DNA of 10,565 nt from Clostridiales bacterium (lineage in GTDB: Bacteria > Bacillota > Clostridia > Oscillospirales > Oscillospiraceae), in contig JAQXNP010000163.1 of NCBI GenBank assembly GCA_029098065.1, forward strand, positions 1-10,565, read 5' to 3'. The translations under genes were made by a program, and so were the position numbers. Positions 1-6,454 of the stretch are shown here, piece after piece. The notes beneath the pieces were generated by a model. That model was given only the letters and a program-made list of their open reading frames with translations, ran no database searches and was not told where the DNA came from. Position 1 is the stretch's first letter; the number at the start of each line of letters is the position of its first letter.

Positions 1-60
1 TTTTCACACCTGGGGGTCCCCCCCGGCCCCGGTCCCTTTCACAAAAAATAAAAAACCACC

Positions 61-93
61 GAGCCGGCCGCCCATTTCCGGGCCGCCCGGCTC
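61..93. terminator. GC-rich hairpin, probable terminator, better on the minus strand
   Basis: The arms GAGCCGG (61-67) and CCGGCTC (87-93) pair, and an inner GCCC/GGGC stem closes around a short loop, with a small internal mismatch between the two stems. Read on the minus strand, the hairpin is followed within about six bases by a T-rich run (the complement of the A-rich tract at 43-55). On the plus strand it is followed by the weaker tract TTTACTTT. It could end minus-strand transcription coming from the rpiR relic, or act in both directions. Identification rests on structure only. Confidence 0.65.
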
Positions 94-357
94 TTTACTT
101 TCTGGCTGGGTTCTCCCTGTTTACAGCTTTTTCACGCGCCCCGGAACTTGCGGGGAAAGAGAGCGGATGAACTTATCCGCACCGCAGACAGCAAGGCCAC
201 AGGTGATCCGTTTGAAACAGGACCATGTGCCATGCGGACAAATGTCTCCGGCCCGCCGGCGATTTCCCCTTGAGCTTTCCCTTCTGTTCATGGTAGGATG
301 GAACCGGAAGCACCGGTCCGGAGGGCTCAAGGCCCGCCTGCGTCCATGGGCAGCGCC
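94..357. other. Intergenic stretch with no recognisable gene
   Basis: This segment lies between the left hairpin and the stop codon of the rpiR relic. Short open frames exist on both strands, but their translations are rich in arginine, proline and cysteine, look like nothing I know, and lack convincing ribosome binding sites. I see no RNA gene, repeat or clear promoter. It may be degraded sequence from the same lost locus. Confidence 0.5.
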
Positions 358-660
358 TCAGTATTTTCGTCCTTTCATCGCGTTTTCCACCTGAAGCATG
401 TCCTCGTCCGTCTTCTGCATGGAAATCAGATTATAAATTGTGTCTATCACGGCCAGCTGGGCAATGCGGGAATCCAGGCCGATAATACGGTAATGAGTTT
501 CGTTGGACACGGTGTGAAGCGATGTATCAGAGAGCTTGCTGAGCGGGGAAACGCCGATAATTGTATCGCCAAAGGTTGCCCCTTCCGAGATATATTTCCC
601 CATAATCGGTGGGGTAAGACGAACCGAAGACGCAAAATCCCACACCATATCTTCACCCTG
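358..660 (-). pseudogene. RpiR-family sugar-phosphate regulator, C-terminal SIS-domain remnant
   Basis: The reading frame ends at a TGA at 358-360. It encodes about 100 residues matching the second half of the SIS (sugar isomerase) domain of RpiR/MurR-type regulators. Visible signatures are SPLSKLSD, then HTVSNETHYR, then SRIAQLAVIDTIYNL and an end of AMKGRKY, in the order found in that family. In intact proteins this domain binds a phosphosugar and controls an N-terminal helix-turn-helix. Here the helix-turn-helix is missing. The frame stays open to 834, but codons upstream of about 660 do not resemble the family, and the glycine-rich phosphosugar loop of the early SIS domain is not recognisable. 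A short deletion also seems to join the strand before SPLSKL to it. I therefore call it a decayed gene of roughly one third normal length (family about 280 residues). Identity of the fragment is fairly firm; the upstream limit is approximate. Confidence 0.72.
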
Positions 661-1499
661 ACTGCGAGAAAAGGAAGAGGGCAAAACCGCTATGATCCTG
701 CTGCACGCCGGTCCCTGGTATGCTGAACTCTCCCCGGGATACGGATGAATACCTGAAAGCTGACTTATGAGGAGGAAAACATTCTGCGAAGCCCGGCGGC
801 TCCCGCTGATTTGGAAAAGAGCGCCTGTGTCCATGGGACACCCATCCCGCTTCCTCCCAACCGGACGGTGGCTGGATGTTTTTCCTTTGCGGGAAAACGT
901 ATCTCCCGCCTGTGAATAAGCCGGCGTTTCAAAACCATATCCACGGCCCGTTGAACCGGGCTGCCTTTTATGCAGCCAAGCAAGACCGGACCCATGCGGT
1001 TGGTATGCCGGAAAATCACGGGGAAAATCTTCCGCTTTCCTTTCGGATCACGGTGCGGTGCTGCCTGACAGAAGCCGCTATTTTTCAAAGTTTCTGCGTG
1101 GAACATATCGGTGAAACTGCCATGCCGCTGGCCTTCAGGCTGCACACCACGTTTATAGAACCGAACTTTTTCCGATTCCCATCGGGAACGATCGGGAACA
1201 GGATTGCCGGCATATTCCCACGGGAAAGTTGCTCCCGCCGGGGCCCCAACTGCCGGGATCTGATGGCCAAGGCAGGCGTGCGGGGGAAAGACATCGCGGC
1301 GTTGGCCATGGGCGCCATGCTGTCCGGTGACAGCGCCCCTGCCGTTGATCCCGGGAACTGTACGCTCTGGCCAATGTCGATCTCACATGCTTCCCGAAAT
1401 CAAGGTCCACTCCGCCATCGCGGGGTATGTGCCCCCCACGGCGGCGGAGACCGGTCTTTTCACCGGTACGGTGGTCGTGGCGGGCGCCGCCGCACCGCC
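661..1499. other. Degraded region with no intact gene between two gene relics
   Basis: About 840 bases hold only overlapping open frames with implausible translations. On the plus strand two short stretches look more protein-like: one around 1275-1330 reads VRGKDIAALAMGAMLSGD, and one in another frame from 1387 begins MLPEIKVHSAIAGYVPP and continues into a Gly/Ala/Val-rich hydrophobic segment ending near 1490. Together with the aldolase tail that follows, this looks like one or two older genes broken by frameshifts. I cannot assign a family to either stretch. No promoter, RNA gene or repeat is evident. Confidence 0.45.
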
Positions 1500-1679
1500 A
1501 TGGAAGTCCATGCCACCGGCGGCGCAAATCCGGAAACCATTCCCAAGTTCCCGGAACAGGGCATTGCCGCGGTGGGCACCGGGGTCGCCATTGTGGATAA
1601 GAAACTGCTGGAACAGGACCACTACGCGTGGATTGCGGCACTGGCCCGCAAGCGCTTGAATGTAATCCGGGCGCTGTGA
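1500..1679 (+). pseudogene. KDPG/KHG aldolase-type gene, C-terminal remnant
   Basis: The last 59 codons before the TGA at 1677-1679 resemble the C-terminus of 2-keto-3-deoxy-6-phosphogluconate aldolases (Eda family). They carry an ATGG phosphate-binding turn, then an alternating hydrophobic strand with AAVGTGVAIVDKK, then an acidic/aromatic helix with LARKRL near the end. In the intact TIM-barrel enzyme this part holds the phosphate-binding end of the active site. The Schiff-base lysine and all earlier barrel strands are absent: the in-frame codons upstream of about 1500 do not look like an aldolase. The intact enzyme, of about 210 residues, would cleave KDPG to pyruvate and glyceraldehyde 3-phosphate. 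This fragment cannot. Its proximity to an RpiR-type regulator relic suggests a lost sugar-acid catabolic locus. Family call likely; the left limit is approximate. Confidence 0.65.
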
Positions 1680-1695
1680 GTGATAACGTTTTTGA

Positions 1696-1739
1696 CAGAA
1701 AAAGGGAAACACAAAAGATGCTGTGTCTCCCTTTTTCTG
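1696..1739. terminator. Bidirectional terminator between convergent genes
   Basis: An 18-base inverted repeat (arms 1696-1713 and 1722-1739) has a single mismatch and an 8-base loop. Each outer arm begins with a run of five A or T after CAG/CTG, so the stem supplies a U-tract whichever strand is read. It lies just after the aldolase relic on the plus strand and 64 bases beyond the stop codon of the minus-strand MATE gene, the expected place for a shared convergent terminator. Confidence 0.85.
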
Positions 1740-1803
1740 CGATTTTTATTCCTGATCTTAGGTCGGCCCATGGTGTTGTTGGACACTCGGCCGATATGAT
1801 GCG

Positions 1804-3144
1804 TCAGGGCCACGCCGATGCCCAATCGCTGCGGCAGAGAGCGGCGGCAAACAACACTGAGCTGATCCCCCAGGTCACGGGATAGGCGCTGAAGACTACG
1901 GTGATGTCGTGGAAAAAGGACACCATCACCGTGATGTAGGCGATCCGGAAAATACACCATACCGACAGAAGGACAACCATGGGGGTCATCGCCCGTCCCG
2001 CTCCTCGGAGTGTGGCCGCTGCGGCATGAGAAAAACCCAGTAAAAAATAAAACAAGGCCTCCAGCCGGGCCTGACGGACACCGAAGGCCACGACTTCCGG
2101 ATCCGAATTAAACAGCTGTATGAGGAAAGGCGCAGTCAGAAAGAAGATCAGTCCCACCGCTTCGGCCAGGGCGGAGGTCATAACCGTCCCCACCCGGGCG
2201 CCGCTGTGGGCCCGGTCGGGCCGTCTGGCCCCCAGATTCTGGCCGATAAAAGTGGTTATGGCCAAGGACAGGCTGGAGATCGGGAGAAAAACAAAACCCT
2301 CCACTTTAAAATAGCTGCCGCAGCCAGCCATAGCGCTGTCTCCAAAGGCGTTGATATTAGCCTGCACCACCAGGTTGGCAATGGAGATCACACTGTTCTG
2401 CACTCCGCTGGGCAGACCCAGGCGGAAGATATCTTTTAAAATAGCGGGATGGAATCTGAGACCGTTCGGACGGATCCGAACCACGAAACGCCCGCTCATC
2501 AGGTAGGCGAAGCCCAGGGCGGCGCTGAGGGCCTGACCCAGTACAGTGGCCAGAGCCGCTCCCGCCACGCCCCAGTCCAGTACCGCCACAAAGAATAGAT
2601 CAAGAACGACATTGACCACCGAGGCGGTCACCAGGTAATAGAGCGGATGACGGCTGTCTCCCAAGGCTTGAAAGATCCCGTTGGCAGTGTTGTAAAGAAC
2701 CAGAGAGAGCAATCCGGCGCAGTAGATGCGAAAGTAGATTACTGATTGCGGAAGAACATTGTCCGGGGTGCCCATCCATCGAAGAATAGTGGGAGTGAAG
2801 CAGACTCCAAAGATGGTCAGCACCAAACCTGTCCCCAAAGAAAAGACCACCGTGGTATGGACCGCCCGATCCACGTTTTCCTGGTCTCCGGCGCCGTAAT
2901 AGCGGGAAATAATGACACTGGCTCCCATGAAAGCCCCCTGAAAAAAGCCGATCAGCAAGTGGCACAGGCTTCCCGACGAGCTGACTGCCGCCAGCGCGGC
3001 CTTGCCGCAGTAATTGCCTACAACCAGGGAGTCTACCGTATTATACAGCTGCTGAAAGAGATTCCCCAGGAAAAGAGGCATGGCAAACCGGATCAGGATC
3101 TTCCAGATACGCCCTTCCGTCATCAGTGTTTTGCTTTCGTCCAT
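1804..3144 (-). CDS. MATE-family multidrug/cation antiporter
   Basis: This is a polytopic inner-membrane transporter of 446 residues, the usual length for the MATE (NorM/DinF-like) family, which exports cationic drugs and metabolites in exchange for Na+ or H+. The N-terminus has the typical first-helix signature MPLFLGNLFQQLYNTVDSLV followed by VGNYCGKAALAAV. The twin-repeat layout is visible, with QALGDSRHPL after helix 5 and, in the second half, GLPSGVQN and FIGQNLGARRPDRA. It ends with the family's YPVTWGISSVLF final helix. I choose the ATG at 3144, preceded by GGCGAGAGAG. A frame-extending GTG at 3187-3189 lies upstream of the -10 box and so could not be on the transcript. The gene stands alone, diverges from the Nudix-wal operon and has its own strong promoter. 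No truncation is seen. The substrate cannot be told from sequence. Confidence 0.93.
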   Translation of the reverse strand: MDESKTLMTEGRIWKILIRFAMPLFLGNLFQQLYNTVDSLVVGNYCGKAALAAVSSSGSLCHLLIGFFQGAFMGASVIISRYYGAGDQENVDRAVHTTVVFSLGTGLVLTIFGVCFTPTILRWMGTPDNVLPQSVIYFRIYCAGLLSLVLYNTANGIFQALGDSRHPLYYLVTASVVNVVLDLFFVAVLDWGVAGAALATVLGQALSAALGFAYLMSGRFVVRIRPNGLRFHPAILKDIFRLGLPSGVQNSVISIANLVVQANINAFGDSAMAGCGSYFKVEGFVFLPISSLSLAITTFIGQNLGARRPDRAHSGARVGTVMTSALAEAVGLIFFLTAPFLIQLFNSDPEVVAFGVRQARLEALFYFLLGFSHAAAATLRGAGRAMTPMVVLLSVWCIFRIAYITVMVSFFHDITVVFSAYPVTWGISSVLFAAALCRSDWASAWP

Positions 3145-3179
3145 CTCTCTCGCCGTCCCCCGTTGTACGCCTTGTTCTG

Positions 3180-3208
3180 ACTTTACCACTCCGCTGAGGC
3201 CTTGTCAA
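3180..3208 (-). promoter_or_regulatory. Sigma-A-type promoter of the MATE gene
   Basis: On the minus strand, TTGACA (complement of 3203-3208) is separated by exactly 17 bases from TAAAGT (complement of 3180-3185). This is a perfect -35 box with a five-of-six -10 box. Predicted transcription would start near 3173, about 30 bases before the MATE ATG at 3144. This placement also decides the start codon of that gene. Confidence 0.85.
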
Positions 3209-3277
3209 CGCCGCTGGGACGGACTGCGGCTATTTCAATCCGGGGAAAACTTCTATGTGGCACAATGCCCGGCGTTG

Positions 3278-3286
3278 TGATATACT
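3278..3286 (+). promoter_or_regulatory. Extended -10 promoter of the Nudix-walRKHI operon
   Basis: TGATATACT matches the extended -10 element (TGn followed by TATACT, five of six against TATAAT). No good -35 box lies 17 bases upstream (TGGCAC at 3258-3263 is a poor match), which fits an extended -10 promoter. Transcription would begin near 3293, leaving a leader of about 28 bases before the ATG at 3321. It diverges from the MATE promoter, with about 70 bases between the two elements. Confidence 0.65.
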
Positions 3287-3320
3287 ACCCTTATCAATTC
3301 TGAAAATGGGGTGGTTTTCG

Positions 3321-3875
3321 ATGAGGCTCTTTGAGGAGACTGTGGACTCCCAGGTCCTCTTCCGCGGGAAAATCATCACGGTGCGGAAAGATACCGCCCG
3401 GCTGGAAAATGGAAAGCTGGCCTCCCGGGAGGTGGTGGAGCACCCCGGCGGGGTGTGCGTGCTTCCCCTGGAGGCCGATGGCACCGTATATACCGTCCGT
3501 CAGTTCCGCTATCCCTTCGGCCGGGTCGTGGAAGAACTCCCCGCCGGAAAACTGGACGGGCCGGAAGATCACCGGGCGGCCGGTCTGCGGGAGCTGTCCG
3601 AAGAGATCGGCGCCCGGCCCGATGAGTTCATCTATCTGGGCTGCCTGCTGGCCTCCCCCGGGTTCTCCACTGAAGTGCTCCATATGTATCTGGCCCGGGG
3701 GCTCCATTTCGGCAGCCAGCACCCGGACGAGGATGAGTTCCTGGAGATCCGGCGGGCGCCTTTCCGGGAATTGGTGGAGCGGGTAATGTCCGGAGAAGTG
3801 GAGGACGCCAAGACCGTGGCTGTCGTGCTGAAGGCCCAAGAGTACCTGCGCCGTGAGTCGGAGGTGGCGAAATGA
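3321..3875 (+). CDS. Nudix hydrolase, ADP-ribose pyrophosphatase (NudF) type
   Basis: A cytoplasmic enzyme of 184 residues, the usual size for Nudix ADP-sugar pyrophosphatases, which hydrolyse ADP-ribose to AMP and ribose 5-phosphate. A complete Nudix box starts at G76: E82, then R90-E91, E94-E95 and G97, giving the G-x5-E-x7-RE-x2-EE-x-G pattern that coordinates catalytic Mg2+. The lead-in EELPAGK and the later SPGFSTE motif are typical of the ADP-ribose subgroup rather than of MutT or Ap4A enzymes. The start at 3321 has GGGGTGG six bases upstream and lies just downstream of the extended -10 promoter. An ATG at 3255 in the same frame is upstream of that promoter and is rejected. Its stop codon overlaps the walR start (ATGA), so it is the first gene of the operon and translationally coupled to walR. 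The family is firm; the exact substrate is inferred. Confidence 0.92.
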   Translation: MRLFEETVDSQVLFRGKIITVRKDTARLENGKLASREVVEHPGGVCVLPLEADGTVYTVRQFRYPFGRVVEELPAGKLDGPEDHRAAGLRELSEEIGARPDEFIYLGCLLASPGFSTEVLHMYLARGLHFGSQHPDEDEFLEIRRAPFRELVERVMSGEVEDAKTVAVVLKAQEYLRRESEVAK

Positions 3876-4585
3876 GCAAAAAGATCCTCATCGTGGAGGA
3901 TGAAAAGAATATTGTGGACATCCTCTCCTTCAATTTGAATAAAGAGGGCTACGACACTCTGGAGGCCTATGACGGGCAGGCCGGACTGAAGCTTGCCCTG
4001 GAGGAGAACCCGGATCTCATCCTGCTGGATCTGATGCTGCCGAAGATGGACGGCTTCGACGTGTGCCGGTCCGTCCGGGAGCACAACCGCTCCACCCCCA
4101 TCATCATGCTCACCGCCCGGGAGGAAGAGAGCGACAAGGTGCTGGGGCTGGAACTGGGGGCGGACGATTACATCACCAAACCGTTCTCCATGCGGGAACT
4201 GCTGGCCCGGGTCAAAGCCAATATCCGCCGGACGGATATGCTCACCGCACAGCCGGCGGCCCCGGAGAAACCTGACTCGGGCCGGATGGAGCGGGGGCGA
4301 ATCCTCATTGATTCCACCCTGATGATGGCCTTTAAGGACGGACGGGCCCTGGATCTGACCCAACGGGAGTTTGAGCTTTTGAAATTCATGGCCGCCCAGC
4401 CGGAAAAGGTATTTTCCCGGGAGGCCCTGATGGAACACGTGTGGAATTATGAGGGTTATGTCGGTGATGTACGGGCGGTGGACGTGGCCGTGCGCCGTCT
4501 CCGGGAAAAAGTGGAAGATGACCCGGCCAACCCCACCTTCATCCTGACCCGCCGGGGGCTGGGATATCTGTTCCGGGCAAGCTGA
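3872..4585 (+). CDS. walR: WalR (YycF) response regulator, OmpR/PhoB family
   Basis: A 237-residue DNA-binding response regulator, the expected length for WalR. The receiver domain (about 1-120) has the acidic pair E9-D10, phospho-acceptor D53 in LLDLMLPKMDG, T81, Y100 and K103 in DDYITKPFS. T102 sits where Bacillus WalR is reported to be phosphorylated by PrkC (Thr101). A linker near 125-140 leads to a winged-helix domain with LTQREFELLKF, VFSREALMEHVW and the C-terminal RRGLGYLF. WalR controls peptidoglycan hydrolase and cell-wall genes in Bacilli and is essential there. The start has GGAGGTGG at 3860-3867 and overlaps the Nudix stop by four bases. The walK, yycH and yycI genes that follow are what separate this call from PhoP and other OmpR paralogues. 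Confidence 0.93.
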   Translation: MSKKILIVEDEKNIVDILSFNLNKEGYDTLEAYDGQAGLKLALEENPDLILLDLMLPKMDGFDVCRSVREHNRSTPIIMLTAREEESDKVLGLELGADDYITKPFSMRELLARVKANIRRTDMLTAQPAAPEKPDSGRMERGRILIDSTLMMAFKDGRALDLTQREFELLKFMAAQPEKVFSREALMEHVWNYEGYVGDVRAVDVAVRRLREKVEDDPANPTFILTRRGLGYLFRAS

Positions 4586-4654
4586 CGCCCTTTTTCCCGT
4601 TCTGCACACCTGTTTTGAGCCCGGCGCGGCCGATCACAAAATCTTTTCCCGATG

Positions 4655-4662
4655 AAAGGGGG
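4655..4662 (+). promoter_or_regulatory. Ribosome binding site favouring a GTG start for walK
   Basis: AAAGGGGG ends seven bases before a GTG at 4670. The in-frame ATG at 4652 overlaps this site and has only a pyrimidine-rich sequence upstream, so the GTG is the better start. It gives the short cytoplasmic N-terminus expected before the first membrane helix. Confidence 0.7.
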
Positions 4663-4669
4663 CGGCCCC

Positions 4670-6454
4670 GTGTTCCGCAGCCTTCATATGAAGCTCATGC
4701 TCATCATGACACTGCTCATCGTCTCGCTGATGACGGTGGTGGGGGCCTTCCTGGTCAACTCGGTGTCCGGGTTCTACATGGACCAGTTCTATTCCCAGAT
4801 GCAGGAGGTCTTTCAAAACGACACCCAGTTCTTCCACGACCTCCAGAACGCCGCTCCCGGTGAGGAAAACGGAGCCGAACAGATCGGGCAGATGCTGGAT
4901 ACCTATACCGGAAATCTGGGCATTGACGCCTCCACCCGAAACTACTATGTGCTGGACGGCTCCACCGGCTCCTATCTGTGCGGTTCCAGCCAGGAGGCCG
5001 AAGCCCTCCCCATGACCCACAACCTGTCCGCCGCTCTGGCGGGCGAGGTGGGAGATGAGTCCGACGTCTCCGCTCCCTACATGGACGTGGCTATTCCGGT
5101 GGAGCGGGGAGGCGTTGAATATGTCATTTACATCAAGGATAACAAGCAGACGGTCCAGAACCTGAACAGTGAATTGATCACGCTGATTCTGGAGTCGCTG
5201 GCCTTCGGTCTGGCCATCTCCGTGCTGCTGTCCTTCCTGCTGTCCAAAACCCTGATTACTCCCATTGAGCGGCTGACCGAGGGCGCCGAAGAGGTGGCCG
5301 CCGGAGATTTCTCCCACAAGCTCCATGTGGAGTCCCGGGATGAGATCGGCGTACTCACCGCCACCTTCAACAGCATGGCGGAACAGCTCCAGAACACCAT
5401 TCAGGAAGTGGAGAACGAACGCAACAAGCTGGGCACCCTCTTCCTCCATATGACCGACGGCGTTGTGGCCTTTGACCGGCGCGGCGAGCTCATCCAGTCC
5501 AACCCCGCCGCGGAGGAAATGCTGGGCCGGTCCCTGCCCATTGGAGGAGAGGTGGACTACGAGACTCTCTTCGGAGATATTTCCCCTCTGGACGCGGTGC
5601 TGGAACCCGGACAAAAGGGATATCTGGAGGCCAGCCGGGAGCAGGGCGGCCGGAGCCTGGAACTGCTGCTGGCCCCCTTTGATAAGGATCATCAGGCCGG
5701 CGTGCTGGTGGTCATCCACGATGTCACCGAGCAGCACAAAACGGAGGAGATGCGCAAGGAATTCGTCGCCAATGTCTCCCATGAGCTGCGTACCCCCCTC
5801 ACAAACATCCACTCCTACGCCGAGACTCTGGTGGACAATGCCGGGGACCTGCCTCCGGACACGGAGAAAAACTTTCTGAACGTCATCCTCAGCGAATCCG
5901 ACCGCATGGCCCACATCGTTCAGGATCTGCTGACCCTGTCCCGTTTCGACTCCGGACGCAGCGAACTCAACCTCACCGCGTTTTCTTTCTCCGAGGCGAT
6001 TGAGAGCATGGTCAACGCCAACCGCATGGAGGCACGGCGCCACGGCCATACCCTCACTGTCAGCCTGGAACCCGGACTGCCCGATATTGTGGGGGATCGG
6101 GAGCGGCTCACCCAGGTCATGATGAATGTGGTATCCAATTCCATCAAATACACCCCTGACGGCGGCAGAATTGAGGTCTCCGCCGGGCGGATGGGAACTG
6201 ACAAAGTCTGGCTGGAGGTAGCTGACAACGGCATCGGCATCCCGGAGCAGGACCGGGGCCGCATCTTTGAACGCTTCTACCGGGTGGACAAGGCCCGTTC
6301 CCGGGAGTCCGGCGGCACCGGTCTGGGACTCTCCATCGCCAAAGAGATCGTGGACCGGCACCAGGGGGAGATCAAAATCGTGGACAGGGATACCCCCGGC
6401 CTGACCATCCGGGTAGAACTGTGGGTGGAGGGCCCCAGACATGGCCGGGCGTAA
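4670..6454 (+). CDS. walK: WalK (YycG) membrane sensor histidine kinase
   Basis: A 594-residue kinase with the standard WalK order. Helix 1 is at about 9-29, an extracytoplasmic sensor (Cache-like) follows to about 168, and helix 2 is at about 170-192. HAMP runs to about 245, PAS from about 250 to 357, then the HisKA domain with phospho-acceptor H371 in SHELRTP, then an ATPase domain with N-box N486/N490, G1 D519-N-G-I-G and G2 G548-G-T-G-L-G. It autophosphorylates and phosphorylates WalR. The PAS has HMTD (H260, D263) and HDVTE (H350, E354), the residues that bind zinc in Staphylococcus aureus WalK. The GTG start at 4670 is chosen over the ATG at 4652 because of the RBS. Eighty-four bases separate it from walR without an obvious hairpin, and it overlaps yycH by 14 bases. 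Length and motifs are complete. Confidence 0.93.
   Translation: MFRSLHMKLMLIMTLLIVSLMTVVGAFLVNSVSGFYMDQFYSQMQEVFQNDTQFFHDLQNAAPGEENGAEQIGQMLDTYTGNLGIDASTRNYYVLDGSTGSYLCGSSQEAEALPMTHNLSAALAGEVGDESDVSAPYMDVAIPVERGGVEYVIYIKDNKQTVQNLNSELITLILESLAFGLAISVLLSFLLSKTLITPIERLTEGAEEVAAGDFSHKLHVESRDEIGVLTATFNSMAEQLQNTIQEVENERNKLGTLFLHMTDGVVAFDRRGELIQSNPAAEEMLGRSLPIGGEVDYETLFGDISPLDAVLEPGQKGYLEASREQGGRSLELLLAPFDKDHQAGVLVVIHDVTEQHKTEEMRKEFVANVSHELRTPLTNIHSYAETLVDNAGDLPPDTEKNFLNVILSESDRMAHIVQDLLTLSRFDSGRSELNLTAFSFSEAIESMVNANRMEARRHGHTLTVSLEPGLPDIVGDRERLTQVMMNVVSNSIKYTPDGGRIEVSAGRMGTDKVWLEVADNGIGIPEQDRGRIFERFYRVDKARSRESGGTGLGLSIAKEIVDRHQGEIKIVDRDTPGLTIRVELWVEGPRHGRA

Noticed and set aside
298-726. A 142-codon plus-strand open frame
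   Set aside because: It is the antisense shadow of the RpiR relic, with no RBS and no recognisable family features.
765-1145. A minus-strand frame with a stretch (AVDMVLKRRLIHRREIRFPA) slightly like a LacI-family C-terminus
   Set aside because: The resemblance is short and low in information, and flanking codons do not continue the family. It is too weak to annotate.
876-1499. The plus-strand frame from 876 as the N-terminus of an intact 267-residue protein ending in the aldolase segment
   Set aside because: The first 130 or so residues look random, there is no RBS, and the Eda-like part covers only the last 59 codons. A relic explains it better.
3145-3189. GTG at 3187-3189 as the start of the MATE gene
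   Set aside because: It lies upstream of the -10 box of the only good promoter. The ATG at 3144 fits the transcript, has a purine-rich RBS and gives the normal family length.
3258-3270. TGGCAC as the -24 element of a sigma-54 promoter
   Set aside because: No TTGC element lies at the required spacing, and the extended -10 box at 3278-3286 explains the promoter better.
3632-4609. A 325-codon minus-strand open frame opposite walR and the Nudix gene
   Set aside because: Antisense shadow of two well-supported genes, with a Pro/His/Gln-rich, family-free translation and no independent RBS or promoter.
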